Shown here: positions 17,016 through 26,039 of the stretch, piece after piece
How positions within the stretch are numbered: the first letter of the stretch is position 1
Layout: each line of letters opens with the position of its first letter
NCBI GenBank assembly: GCA_041906145.1
Contig: JAYRJU010000002.1
Span: 62,001 to 126,000 of the forward strand
Length of the DNA: 64,000 bases
Direction of reading: 5' to 3'
DNA from: SHVO01 sp041906145
Lineage (GTDB): Bacteria; Pseudomonadota; Alphaproteobacteria; Rhodospirillales; Rhodospirillaceae
Made by a program: the position numbers and the translations under genes
The notes under the pieces: model-generated
What the model saw: only the letters and a program-made list of their open reading frames with translations
Database searches by the model: none
What the model was told of the DNA's origin: nothing

Positions 17016-18403
17016 TTCGCGTTTCCTAAAAAGCGTTCGCGCGCTGAGAGTACCTGAGCGCGCACGTTTGCGGGAGCCGTCCCGCCAAAGCTATTGCGGC
17101 TTGCCGCGGAAGCCTCCGCTGTCAGAACCGTGAATACGTCCTCGGTGATGCGGGGCTCCACGGTCTGCATGTCGGCGAGCGTCAGCTCGGAAAGATCGCA
17201 GCCCTTGCTTTCGGCAAGCTTCACGACGCGGCCCGTGATGTGATGGGACTCGCGAAACGGCACGTTCAGCTTTTGCGTTACCCAGTCGGCGAGGTCGGTC
17301 GCCGTGGTGAAACCGGCGCTGGCGCTGGCTTTCATGCGCTCGGTGACGGGCTTCATATCGACGACCATACCCGCCATCGCGGCTAGGCAAAGCTCCAAGG
17401 TGTCGAACGCCGCGAAGACGGCTTCCTTGTCTTCCTGCATATCCTTCGAATAGGTCAGCGGCAGACCTTTCATGACCGTCAACAGCGTGAACAAGCTGCC
17501 GAACACGCGGCCGGCCTTCGCGCGCACGAGTTCGGCGGCGTCCGGGTTGCGCTTCTGCGGCATCATCGAACTGCCTGTCGAGAAGGCGTCCGAAAATTTG
17601 ATGAAACCGAACTGCGCGCTCGCCCAGATCACCATCTCCTCGGCGAAGCGCGACATGTGGGTCGAAAGGATGCTGGCGGCTGCCAGGAACTCGAGCGCGA
17701 AGTCGCGGTCCGACACGGCATCCATTGAGTTCGCCATGGGACGGTCGAAGTCCAATTTCTCGGCCGACATGTGACGGTCAATCGGGAACGACGTGCCCGC
17801 GATGGCGCCCGCGCCCAGCGGACATTCATTGAGACGCTTGCGTGCATCGGCGAAGCGGCCCCGGTCGCGGCCGAGCATTTCGACATAAGCGAGCAAATGA
17901 TGGCCGAAAGAGACCGGCTGCGCGGCCTGCAAGTGCGTGAAGCCCGGCATGATGGTGCCCGCTTCCGCCTCGGCCTTGTCGATCAACACGCTCTGCAGCT
18001 TCTTGATCTCGTCGTCCACCGTATCGATGGCGGCGCGCACCCACATGCGGAAATCGGTCGCGACCTGGTCGTTGCGCGAGCGGGCCGTATGTAACCGCCC
18101 GGCGGGTTCACCGATCAAGTCCGACAGGCGGCTTTCAATATTCATGTGAACGTCTTCAAGGCTGCGCTTAAAGACAAAGCTGCCCATCGAGATGTCTTTC
18201 TCGATCCGGGTCAGGCCTCCCTGGATCGCCTCGCCGTCGGCCTTCGAAATGATCCCCTGGGCGACGAGCATGGAGCAGTGCGCGCGACTGCCGCGCACGT
18301 CCTGCTTGGCAAGACGCTGATCAAATCCAACGGAGGTGTTGATTTCCTCCATGATTGCAGAGGGGCCGGCGGCAAATCGCCCTCCCCACATCTTGCTTGT
18401 CAT
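17012..18403 (-). CDS. argH: Argininosuccinate lyase
   Basis: Last step of arginine biosynthesis: cleavage of argininosuccinate to arginine and fumarate. The 463-residue protein has the MWGGRF N-terminus, HTARSRNDQVATDFR, the catalytic histidine segment MPGFTHLQAAQPVSF, and the fumarase/aspartase-superfamily signature SSMMPQKRNPD near residue 285. It is first in the argH-lptM-lysA set and divergent from the TlpA-like gene with only 64 nt between starts. Confidence 0.95.
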   Translation of the reverse strand: MTSKMWGGRFAAGPSAIMEEINTSVGFDQRLAKQDVRGSRAHCSMLVAQGIISKADGEAIQGGLTRIEKDISMGSFVFKRSLEDVHMNIESRLSDLIGEPAGRLHTARSRNDQVATDFRMWVRAAIDTVDDEIKKLQSVLIDKAEAEAGTIMPGFTHLQAAQPVSFGHHLLAYVEMLGRDRGRFADARKRLNECPLGAGAIAGTSFPIDRHMSAEKLDFDRPMANSMDAVSDRDFALEFLAAASILSTHMSRFAEEMVIWASAQFGFIKFSDAFSTGSSMMPQKRNPDAAELVRAKAGRVFGSLFTLLTVMKGLPLTYSKDMQEDKEAVFAAFDTLELCLAAMAGMVVDMKPVTERMKASASAGFTTATDLADWVTQKLNVPFRESHHITGRVVKLAESKGCDLSELTLADMQTVEPRITEDVFTVLTAEASAASRNSFGGTAPANVRAQVLSARERFLGNAK

Positions 18404-18467
18404 ATGTTAACCTTAGGTCTGAGGCCGCCGCTCGTTAGCCGGGCGCCGCCCACGTTAGGGAGACGAT

Positions 18468-19061
18468 ATGAAAAGTGTAAAACGCTTCGGTTTCGCGCTG
18501 CCGGCCTTTGGTTTGGCGGTGATTATCACTGCCACGGCGCTGGTGGCAAGCCGTCCGGGTTTTCAGCCCGTGGCGCCTGCTGCGGCGGCCGAATCGGAAA
18601 AAATAGACCCCAAGGATTTCACTTGGCACGAGAAGCCGGTCCCCGCGCCCGCAACGGTCTTTAAGGACGCAAATGACGCCGACAAGACCCTCAAGGACTT
18701 TGGCGGCAAGGTTCTGATTGTGAACTTCTGGGCGACCTGGTGCGCGCCCTGCGTGAAGGAAATGCCCGCCCTCGACCGCCTCAACGCCAAGCTTGGCGGC
18801 AAGGATTTCCAGGTTCTAGCCATCAACCAGGAGCGTAATGGTGCGAAAGTGGCTCCGCCCTTTGTAGAAAAACAGGGCTGGAAGCTACCGCTCTACCTCG
18901 ATGCCGCGACCGGTTTTTACCGCGACGCCAAACTGCGCGGTCTCCCGACCTCGATCATCATCGGAAAAAACGGGCAGGAGCTGGGCCGCGTCGAAGGTGA
19001 AGTCGTATGGGACAGCCCGGCGGTCGAGAAGATGGTACAGGACTTGATCAAGAAGCCTTAA
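18468..19061 (+). CDS. TlpA-like periplasmic thioredoxin-fold protein
   Basis: A 197-residue thiol-disulfide oxidoreductase anchored by an N-terminal helix (about residues 9-28) and facing the periplasm. The redox motif is W91-C92-A-P-C95 within NFWATWCAPCVKEMP. The cis-proline region is at LRGLPTSIIIGKNG. TlpA-family proteins keep target cysteines reduced, often during cytochrome oxidase or cytochrome c assembly; the target here is not shown. AGGGAG lies about 6 nt before the ATG. Its end overlaps the PAP2 gene at 19048 by 14 nt on the other strand. Confidence 0.88.
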   Translation: MKSVKRFGFALPAFGLAVIITATALVASRPGFQPVAPAAAAESEKIDPKDFTWHEKPVPAPATVFKDANDADKTLKDFGGKVLIVNFWATWCAPCVKEMPALDRLNAKLGGKDFQVLAINQERNGAKVAPPFVEKQGWKLPLYLDAATGFYRDAKLRGLPTSIIIGKNGQELGRVEGEVVWDSPAVEKMVQDLIKKP

Positions 19062-19734
19062 CGAACCTGGGCTCGATCAGCGTCACCGCTATTCCATCCT
19101 TCGTGAACCAGCGCTGCCACAACAGAACGGTCGCGAAAGCGATAAAGACGCTCATAACGACGTCCGCGAGATAGTGGGCCCCCACCACGATTCGGCTCAT
19201 CGCGATGACGGTCGCGATCACCAGGAATAACGGCCGCAGAGGCGGAAACAGGAACGACAGCGCCAGCATCGCAGTCCAGATGGACTGCGTATGACCCGAC
19301 GGGAAGCTGCTGTCGGCGATGGTCACGCCACCGAATGGCAGGAAATCGTTGGTGCCGTCCGCGAACAGGAACTTCGGCCGCTGGCGCCCGAAACCGAATT
19401 TCAGGGCGTTGATGAAGATGCCGGAGCTTGCCATGGAGGCGATCATGAACAACCAGGCCCGGACCTCCATGCGCTTGCGTGCGGGGTCGGGCTGCTTCGC
19501 TTTCGCCCCGTGGCGCAGAACCGCCGCAGCGATCCCGATCAGGCACAATGAATACCAGATGAAGCCGTTCGCGAAGTCGGTGATGGCGGCAAAAAAGCCG
19601 ACCCAGGCCGTTTCGCGGTGCGCGTAGAAGAACTGGGCGAGCGGGATATCGATCCAGTGGATCAGCGCGGCAGCGGCGATCGCGGTCGCAACACCCCACA
19701 GCGCCAAGGCGCGGTGTAAGGGATCGGACATCAT
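19048..19734 (-). CDS. PAP2-family membrane phosphatase
   Basis: A 228-residue inner-membrane protein with about six helices and the three PAP2 motifs: KFGFGRQRPKF, SFPSGHTQS and SRIVVGAHYLADVV. These carry the Lys/Arg, Ser-Gly-His and Arg/His catalytic residues. Such enzymes dephosphorylate lipid-linked pyrophosphates or modify lipid A. Its ATG overlaps the stop of the upstream ArnT-like gene by 4 nt, so the two are likely co-translated and may act in the same lipid-sugar pathway. Confidence 0.85.
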   Translation of the reverse strand: MMSDPLHRALALWGVATAIAAAALIHWIDIPLAQFFYAHRETAWVGFFAAITDFANGFIWYSLCLIGIAAAVLRHGAKAKQPDPARKRMEVRAWLFMIASMASSGIFINALKFGFGRQRPKFLFADGTNDFLPFGGVTIADSSFPSGHTQSIWTAMLALSFLFPPLRPLFLVIATVIAMSRIVVGAHYLADVVMSVFIAFATVLLWQRWFTKDGIAVTLIEPRFVKAS

Positions 19735-21434
19735 GGTTGTATCTCCCGCGGGGTGATCGTGACGACGCTCAGGGCCACCGGATCGCCCCGCGAATAATTA
19801 TAACCTTCGATATCGGCAAGTTTACGCATCGCGCCACCTGTTCCAGCGACGGAACGTGTAACCGCATCGAGATGCTCGGCTTCAATAACGCCGATCGCGC
19901 CGGGATGGGAAAGTAAATAGTCCGTGACGCTTGCGGTGCTCGTCAGGATCGTGTCGGTGCCGAGAAGGAAGACGGCGGAGGGTTCGCTATAACCTGCCAT
20001 TGCGATCGGGCTTTGCGTGCCCGCGCGATGCTGCGCGATGGCTCCGGCCAAGCGCGTGCTGATGGCGAGATCGTTGAGGCTCGGAATTACGCCGCCGGAC
20101 AAGAACGCCGCGAACGCCGCTGCGGCCACTCCCGTAAGAGCGATTGTCCTCGTATGCGCCCACGTCGCCAGCGCAAGAACTGCGCCGACCGCAAGAACGA
20201 GAGCGCTCATGCCCGCCATCGCTATATCGCCGCCGTATTCCTGGGCGGCGAAAATGATCCCCCCCCCGAGCGCAAGGGTCACTGCCGCCCACAGCCCGCG
20301 ATAGATACGCCCGGACATGGTGCGCATCAGGCCCTGCAAGGCGTTGCTGCGGAGGGCAATGGCGGTCAATAGGGCGAGCGCCGGAAACGTCGGTAGCGTG
20401 TAGTGCGGCAGTTTGGTCGGGACCAATTCGAACATCACCCATGTGCCGACAAGCCACGCCAAGCAGAAACGAACCGTGGGTTCCGCGCGGCGGCGCCAGC
20501 CAAGGACAAGAGCAAAAGGCGCCAACAGCGACCACGGCCAGAAGGTGATCAAGCTCGCGAGGGTATGTGTGCCTGGAAACGCGCCGTGACTTTCCTGTCC
20601 ACCGATGAGTTTCGGGATCAGATCGCCCCGCACGGCTTCGACGATGAAATTGTTTCCCCCCGCACTTCCGCCACCGTTCGATGACGCCAGCAGCCATGGA
20701 AGGGTCAGCGCCAGCAAGAGCGGAATCCCGATCAGGGGACGCGCCTGTTTCAACCACCTTACCCCCCGATCGGCGATGCCCAGCGCGGCGACGGTGAGGA
20801 GGACGACCACCAGCGAAACCGGCCCTTTCACGAGCGTTCCGACCGCGAGGCTGATCCAGAGCGCGAGGGCGACGGCAAAGCGCGCACCCTCGCGGCGCAC
20901 GTACATCACCGCCAGTGCCCCCATGGCAACGGTCGTTGCCGCGAGAAGCGTGGCATCCGTCTTTGCGATATGCGCCTCGATCACTACCATGAAGCTCGTG
21001 GCGAGAATCCCTGCGGCGGTGAATCCTGTCGCCGCGTCGCTGATGCGCCGCGCGAACGCGAAACTCCCCATGACGGCGAGCCATGCGGCGAGCACCGAGG
21101 GAATGCGGTAAGGCCAATAAGTCGAAAGATCCCGACCGGCAATTTTCACGGCGGCGGTTTGCAGCCAGTGGATGCCGGCGGGCTTTTTGTTACGCGGCTC
21201 ATCTTGGAAGTGGATGTGGATGTAGTCGCCGGTCTCGATCATCTGCTTGGTCGCTTGCATGAACCGCGCTTCGTCGCGGTCCGTCGGCGGGATCGACGCC
21301 AAGCCTGGCAGGTAAAGCAGCGCGCAGAGGACTGAAAGGATCAGGTAAGGGCGGGGCCCCCCTGAGGCGAATTTATCGATGAAAGAGGGCGCCTGAAGGT
21401 CCGCTGGCTGGGAAGAAGGGATGGAGGCGGACAC
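19731..21434 (-). CDS. ArnT/PMT-like integral membrane glycosyltransferase (GT83 type)
   Basis: A 567-residue polytopic protein with about 11-12 predicted helices. The N-terminal PPTDRDEARFMQATKQM motif holds the Asp-Glu pair typical of ArnT-like transferases, which use polyprenyl-phosphate sugars. EPRNKKPAGIHWLQ follows as expected. It probably moves a sugar from an undecaprenyl carrier to lipid A or another periplasmic acceptor. The overlapping PAP2 gene supports a lipid-linked pathway. The donor sugar cannot be inferred. Confidence 0.82.
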   Translation of the reverse strand: MSASIPSSQPADLQAPSFIDKFASGGPRPYLILSVLCALLYLPGLASIPPTDRDEARFMQATKQMIETGDYIHIHFQDEPRNKKPAGIHWLQTAAVKIAGRDLSTYWPYRIPSVLAAWLAVMGSFAFARRISDAATGFTAAGILATSFMVVIEAHIAKTDATLLAATTVAMGALAVMYVRREGARFAVALALWISLAVGTLVKGPVSLVVVLLTVAALGIADRGVRWLKQARPLIGIPLLLALTLPWLLASSNGGGSAGGNNFIVEAVRGDLIPKLIGGQESHGAFPGTHTLASLITFWPWSLLAPFALVLGWRRRAEPTVRFCLAWLVGTWVMFELVPTKLPHYTLPTFPALALLTAIALRSNALQGLMRTMSGRIYRGLWAAVTLALGGGIIFAAQEYGGDIAMAGMSALVLAVGAVLALATWAHTRTIALTGVAAAAFAAFLSGGVIPSLNDLAISTRLAGAIAQHRAGTQSPIAMAGYSEPSAVFLLGTDTILTSTASVTDYLLSHPGAIGVIEAEHLDAVTRSVAGTGGAMRKLADIEGYNYSRGDPVALSVVTITPREIQP

Positions 21435-21446
21435 GAGCGGATGCGG

Positions 21447-22349
21447 CTACCGGGTGGGGACGGGTTCGGGTCCACTATAATCATAAAAGCCCTTGCCCGT
21501 CTTACGGCCGAGCCATCCGGCTTCGACATATTTCGCCAGCAGGGGGCAGGGACGGTATTTGGTATCCGCCAAGCCATCGTGCAGCACCGACATGATGGCA
21601 AGGCACGTATCGAGGCCGATGAAATCGGCGAGTTCCAGGGGGCCCATTGGGTGATTCGCGCCCAGCTTCATGGCGCTGTCGATGGCTTTCACGGTGCCGA
21701 CACCTTCGTACAACGTATAGATCGCTTCGTTGATCATGGGGATCAGGACGCGATTGACGATGAAAGCCGGGAAATCTTCCGACGAAACGGCGTGCTTGCC
21801 GAGCTTTTCGGCGAACACACGCACAGCCGCGAACGTCGATTCTTCGGTCGCGATTCCTCGGATGAGTTCCACCAACTTCATCACCGGGACCGGATTCATG
21901 AAATGCAGACCCATGAAACGGTCCGGGCGGTCAGTCACGGCAGCCAGGCGGGTGATGGAGATCGAAGACGTGTTCGAGCAGAGGATCGCGTCCTTCTTCA
22001 TGGACGGGCATAGATCGCGGAAGATCTTCTTCTTGATCTCTTCGTTCTCGGTCGCCGCTTCGATCACAACATCGCGTTCGCCGAGCGCCGAGAGTTCGCT
22101 GGCCGTATTGATGCGTGCAAGCGCGGCCGTCCGGTCGGCTTCGCTGACGAAACCTTTGTTTACCTGCCGGGCGATGTTTTTCTCGATGTTCGCGACGCAT
22201 TTCTTCAGCTGCTCGGAATTTACGTCGAAGAGCAGGACGTCAAATCCGGCGAGCGCGCAGACATGCGCGATGCCCGCGCCCATCTGGCCCGCGCCAATGA
22301 TGCCGACTTTGGCGATGACGATGGGAGTTTTCGCGGCAGCTTGGTTCAT
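21447..22349 (-). CDS. 3-hydroxybutyryl-CoA dehydrogenase (3-hydroxyacyl-CoA dehydrogenase)
   Basis: NAD(P)-dependent oxidation of 3-hydroxyacyl-CoA or the reverse reduction of acetoacetyl-CoA. The 300-residue protein has the Rossmann motif GAGQMGAGIAHVCA, SNTSSISITRLA, the catalytic histidine segment FMGLHFMNPVPVMKLVE, and the C-terminal NHPMGPLELADFIGLD motif. It is a single-domain short form, so not a fused FadB. It sits directly downstream of etfB-etfA on the same strand, consistent with acyl-CoA metabolism. Confidence 0.92.
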   Translation of the reverse strand: MNQAAAKTPIVIAKVGIIGAGQMGAGIAHVCALAGFDVLLFDVNSEQLKKCVANIEKNIARQVNKGFVSEADRTAALARINTASELSALGERDVVIEAATENEEIKKKIFRDLCPSMKKDAILCSNTSSISITRLAAVTDRPDRFMGLHFMNPVPVMKLVELIRGIATEESTFAAVRVFAEKLGKHAVSSEDFPAFIVNRVLIPMINEAIYTLYEGVGTVKAIDSAMKLGANHPMGPLELADFIGLDTCLAIMSVLHDGLADTKYRPCPLLAKYVEAGWLGRKTGKGFYDYSGPEPVPTR

Positions 22350-22411
22350 CGTATCCGTCCTGCAAACTAACTCTAAAAAGGACGCCTAAACTTGAAGAAG
22401 GTATCCGCGGC

Positions 22412-23341
22412 TTAAAGTGACTTGGTCAGTTCCGGAACGATCTGGAAGAGATCGCCCACGAGACCATAGTCAGCCACCTGGAAGATTGGCGCTTCAGGAT
22501 CCTTGTTGATCGCCACGATCACTTTGGAGTCCTTCATGCCGGCCAGATGCTGGATCGCGCCCGAGATACCGACGGCGATATAAAGTTCCGGCGCGACGAT
22601 CTTGCCGGTCTGGCCGACTTGGTAGTCATTGGGTACGAAACCCGCGTCGACCGCGGCGCGCGAAGCGCCGACACCGGCGCCCAGTTTGTCCGCCAGCGCT
22701 TCGATGATCTTGAAGTTCTCGCCCGAACCCATGCCGCGGCCGCCGGAAACGACGATGCGCGCGCTGGTCAGCTCGGGACGTTCGGATTTCGACAGCGCCT
22801 GGCTGACGAAGGTCGATACACCCGGATCGGCGGCGGGAGCGGCGTTCTCGATGGCGGCGGATCCGCCTTCGGTCTTCGCTTTCTCGAAAGTAGAACCGCG
22901 AACCGTTACAACCTTCTTCGCGTCTTTCGACTGCACAGTGGCAAGGGCATTGCCGGCGTAGATCGGCCGCACAAATGTATCGGCGGACACGACTGCCGAG
23001 ATGTCTGAAATCTGCGCGACGTCCAGCAGCGCGGCGACACGCGGCATGACGTTCTTGCCGGCGCTCGTCGCCGGAGCGACGAGGTGGCTGTAACCGCCGG
23101 CGAGGCTGACGATCAGCGCGGCGAGCGGTTCAGCCAATGCATTGGCGTATTGAGCAGCGTCGGCGACGAGCACCTTCGCCACGCCGGGAATCTTCGCGGC
23201 GGCCTCAGCAACGGCGCCGCAGCCTTGGCCCGCAACGAGGATATGAATGTCGCCGCCCATTTGTTGAGCCGCGCTCACAGCGCTGAGGGTCGAGGCTTTC
23301 AGGCTGGCATTATCGTGGTCGGCAAGGACGAGGGAAGTCAT
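22412..23341 (-). CDS. etfA: Electron transfer flavoprotein alpha subunit
   Basis: The larger ETF subunit, which carries FAD and passes electrons from acyl-CoA dehydrogenases to ETF-ubiquinone oxidoreductase. The 309-residue protein has the FAD-binding C-terminal domain: GGRGMGSGENFKIIEALADK, GASRAAVDAG, QVGQTGKIVAPELYIAVGIS, HLAGMKDSKVIVAINKD and ADYGLVGDLF. Its ATG overlaps the etfB stop by 4 nt. Confidence 0.95.
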   Translation of the reverse strand: MTSLVLADHDNASLKASTLSAVSAAQQMGGDIHILVAGQGCGAVAEAAAKIPGVAKVLVADAAQYANALAEPLAALIVSLAGGYSHLVAPATSAGKNVMPRVAALLDVAQISDISAVVSADTFVRPIYAGNALATVQSKDAKKVVTVRGSTFEKAKTEGGSAAIENAAPAADPGVSTFVSQALSKSERPELTSARIVVSGGRGMGSGENFKIIEALADKLGAGVGASRAAVDAGFVPNDYQVGQTGKIVAPELYIAVGISGAIQHLAGMKDSKVIVAINKDPEAPIFQVADYGLVGDLFQIVPELTKSL

Positions 23342-24090
23342 CCGATCACCTTCGCTTCATTCTTGAGTTTATCGACAAGGGCCGCGACGTCGGCGACTTT
23401 CACGCCGCCTTGACGCTTCGCCGGCTCTTCAACTTTCAGCGTCGTGAGGCGCGGGCTGACATCGACGCCGAGCGCATCGGGCGCCATTGTGTCGATGGTC
23501 TTCTTCTTCGCCTTCATGATGTTCGGCAACGACGCGTAGCGCGGTTCGTTGAGGCGCAGGTCCGTGGTGACCACCGCCGGAAGTTTCAAATTGATGGTTT
23601 CAAGGCCGCCATCGACTTCGCGCGTAACGGCGACACTGTCGCCTTCGAGAGCGACCTTCGAGGCGAATGTGCCTTGCGGCCAACCCAGCAGGGCTGCCAG
23701 CATCTGGCCGACCTGATTGGAATCGTCGTCGATAGCCTGCTTGCCGAGCACGATGAGATTAGGGCTTTCCTTGTCCACGACCGCCTTCAGCACCTTCGCG
23801 ACCGCCAGTGGCTGAACTTCCGCATCGGTCTGCACCAAGATGCCGCGATCGCCGCCCATTGCCAGCGCGGTGCGGATGGTTTCCTGCGCCGCCTGAGGAC
23901 CGATGGACACGATCACGATTTCGGTTGCCTTGCCGGTTTCCTTGAGGCGAACCGCCTCTTCGACTGCGATCTCGTCGAAGGGGTTCATCGACATTTTGAC
24001 GTTGGCCAGTTCGACGCCAGTCTTATCCGCTTTGACGCGAACTTTGACGTTGTAGTCGACGACCCGTTTGATTCCGACGAGTATTTTCAT
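23338..24090 (-). CDS. etfB: Electron transfer flavoprotein beta subunit
   Basis: Partner of EtfA; binds AMP structurally. The 250-residue protein begins MKILVGIKRVVDYNVKVRVK, has the MNPFDEIAVEEAVRLKE segment, and the ETF-beta signature VTREVDGGLETINLKLPAVVTTDLRLNEPRY split over its middle. The C-terminal tail EPAKRQGGVKV is the conserved recognition-loop end. It is first in an etfB-etfA-hydroxyacyl-CoA dehydrogenase run. Confidence 0.95.
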   Translation of the reverse strand: MKILVGIKRVVDYNVKVRVKADKTGVELANVKMSMNPFDEIAVEEAVRLKETGKATEIVIVSIGPQAAQETIRTALAMGGDRGILVQTDAEVQPLAVAKVLKAVVDKESPNLIVLGKQAIDDDSNQVGQMLAALLGWPQGTFASKVALEGDSVAVTREVDGGLETINLKLPAVVTTDLRLNEPRYASLPNIMKAKKKTIDTMAPDALGVDVSPRLTTLKVEEPAKRQGGVKVADVAALVDKLKNEAKVIG

Positions 24091-24240
24091 TGTATTCGAA
24101 CCTGTTCCCCCGAAAACCGCGAATGTGGTGGACGGAATTGACGCCCAGCGGGTGCCCGGCCTGACGCCGGTCTACATGTTTTTTCAGCTTGGAAAGGGCA
24201 ACACAACTAGTTCGTCATATCTGGGGTGTCAAACGAAATA

Positions 24241-24257
24241 ATGCTGCGTTGCAGCAT
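24241..24257. terminator. Short hairpin between the adenosyltransferase gene and etfB
   Basis: ATGCTGC-GTT-GCAGCAT forms a 7-bp stem with a 3-nt loop, 28 nt downstream of the adenosyltransferase stop on the minus strand. TATTTCG follows, which is only weakly T-rich. It could be a weak terminator or an operator ahead of etfB; a TTGACA at about 24225-24230 (minus) lies just beyond it. Confidence 0.35.
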
Positions 24258-24285
24258 CTAAGAAACGCACATCTTACCCGCGTTT

Positions 24286-24867
24286 TTATTCCCGGTTCGC
24301 GCCGGGTACCCATAGTACGTCGCCGACGCTGGCCGCATTGACGTGGCGTGAAAGCACGAACAGGTGATCGGAGAGCCGATTGGCATAAGTGAGAGCCAAC
24401 GGATTGACTGTTTCATGCTCCATGAGCGCGGTGATATCGCGCTCGGCCCGACGTATAACGGTTCGCGCGATATGCAAAAACGCCGCTGCTGGCGCACCGC
24501 CCGGCAAGACGAAGGATGTAAGTGGCGCGAGTTCGCCGTTCATCTCATCGATCTCCCGTTCCAAGCGGTCCACCTGGGCTTGCACGATCCGCAGAGCCCT
24601 CCCCGGCGCTTCGTTCTCACGGCTTGGCGTGCACAAGTCGGCGCCGAGATCGAAAAGATCGTTTTGGATACGTGACAGCATGGCGTCGCGTCGGCTATCG
24701 GCGGGGTCTTTTGTGTGAAGGCGCGCGACGCCGATGGCGGCGTTTGCTTCATCGACGGTGCCGTAAGTCGCCACGCGGAGGTCGTGTTTCCTAACCCTTG
24801 AGCCGTCGCCGAGCGACGTCTCGCCCTTATCGCCGCCGCGCGTATAGATTTTTGTCAGCTTGACCAT
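24286..24867 (-). CDS. Cob(I)alamin adenosyltransferase, PduO type
   Basis: Transfers the adenosyl group of ATP to cob(I)alamin, making adenosylcobalamin. The 193-residue protein has the ATP-binding N-terminus YTRGGDKGETSLGDGSRV, the VDEANAAIGVAR helix and RTVIRRAERDITAL, the conserved Arg/Glu segment of the PduO family. The cofactor is needed by the class II ribonucleotide reductase at 1-1274 and perhaps by mutases elsewhere. Start at 24867 is supported by GGGGAA upstream. It is divergent from lptG with about 20 nt between starts. Confidence 0.92.
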   Translation of the reverse strand: MVKLTKIYTRGGDKGETSLGDGSRVRKHDLRVATYGTVDEANAAIGVARLHTKDPADSRRDAMLSRIQNDLFDLGADLCTPSRENEAPGRALRIVQAQVDRLEREIDEMNGELAPLTSFVLPGGAPAAAFLHIARTVIRRAERDITALMEHETVNPLALTYANRLSDHLFVLSRHVNAASVGDVLWVPGANRE

Positions 24868-24888
24868 GGTTCCCCGGGGTGCTGCGCA

Positions 24889-26037
24889 ATGTTACGCTCA
24901 GTGCGCTGGACAATGCAAAAGGCTTCATTGGTGACGCGCGTCACACCAACTCTTTCGGTCTATCTGGGCTGGCACTTCATCCTGTCCTTTATAGGCCTGC
25001 TCGCTGTGATCTCCGGGCTGATTCTTCTGTTCGACACCATCGAGCTGATGCGCCGCGCCGTGGGCGACGAAAATCTTCCTTTCGCCACCGTCCTCGGCAT
25101 GGCGCTTCTGAAAATGCCGCACACGGTGCAGGCGGTGCTGCCCTTCACCGTGATGATTGCGATGATGTTCGCGCTGTTCCGCCTCTCGCGCAGTCATGAA
25201 CTGGTCGTCATGCGTTCGGCGGGCGTTTCTGTTTGGCAGTTCTTGGCTCCGGCCCTGATCCTCGCAGGCCTTCTCGGCGTTCTCAACCTCGCTGCCATCG
25301 ATCCCCTCGCTGCGACGATGTACGAAAGTTATCAGCGCATGGACCAGACGCTCCTGCGCAAGAACGCGGCCAGTCTCAACATCGGCAAGGCGGGTTTATG
25401 GCTGCGCGAGGAGCGGGACAATCGCGGCGTCGTGGTCCACGCCGCCACGGTGCGTCAGGACGGCGGTGCGCTTCAACTCAGCGATGTCTCCATCTTCCGC
25501 ACCGATGCGTCCGAGAAATTTGAAGGGCGTTACAACGCAGAGAAGGGGGAGCTTGCCGGTGGGCAGTTCCGTCTGCGGAACGTCTGGGACATGGAGCCGG
25601 GCCGTCCGGCGATCTTCCGCGATACGCTGGATTTGCCGACCGCGATCACCTTCCAGCAGGTCGAGAACAGCTTCGCGCCGCCGGAGACGCTTTCATTCTG
25701 GGAACTCCCCGCCTTCATCAAGTTTTCGCGCGCCTCGGGATTCTCCGCTCTACCGCACCGGCTCTACTGGCATTCATTATTGGCGACCCCGTTCCTGCTG
25801 TGCGCGATGGTGCTTGTGGCCTCCGTGTTCTTCCTGACCTCCAACGCGCGTCTGGCCGGATGGACAGCGCGCGGCATCGCGGGCGTGTCGACGGGTTTTC
25901 TATTCTACTTCTTCAGCCGTTTTACCTACGCGCTGGGCCTCTCGGCGACTTTGCCGCTCGCGCTGGCCGCCTGGGCGCCGACGGCTGTCGCAGGATTGCT
26001 GGGTCTTGCTTATTTGTTCCACCGCGAGGACGGCTGA
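24889..26037 (+). CDS. lptG: LPS export ABC transporter permease LptG
   Basis: Inner-membrane permease that, with LptF and LptB, extracts LPS into the periplasmic bridge. The protein (382 residues from this start) has the YjgP/YjgQ layout. Three N-terminal helices hold AVLPFTVMIAMMFALFRLSRSHELVVMRSAG. A periplasmic beta-jellyroll insert follows (about 140-270), then three C-terminal helices. LptF is not adjacent, unlike in many genomes. The start is uncertain: a GTG at about 24931, preceded by AAAAGG and reading VTRVTPTLSVYLGWHF, would give a more typical N-terminus. Confidence 0.85.
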   Translation: MLRSVRWTMQKASLVTRVTPTLSVYLGWHFILSFIGLLAVISGLILLFDTIELMRRAVGDENLPFATVLGMALLKMPHTVQAVLPFTVMIAMMFALFRLSRSHELVVMRSAGVSVWQFLAPALILAGLLGVLNLAAIDPLAATMYESYQRMDQTLLRKNAASLNIGKAGLWLREERDNRGVVVHAATVRQDGGALQLSDVSIFRTDASEKFEGRYNAEKGELAGGQFRLRNVWDMEPGRPAIFRDTLDLPTAITFQQVENSFAPPETLSFWELPAFIKFSRASGFSALPHRLYWHSLLATPFLLCAMVLVASVFFLTSNARLAGWTARGIAGVSTGFLFYFFSRFTYALGLSATLPLALAAWAPTAVAGLLGLAYLFHREDG

Positions 26038-26039
26038 CG

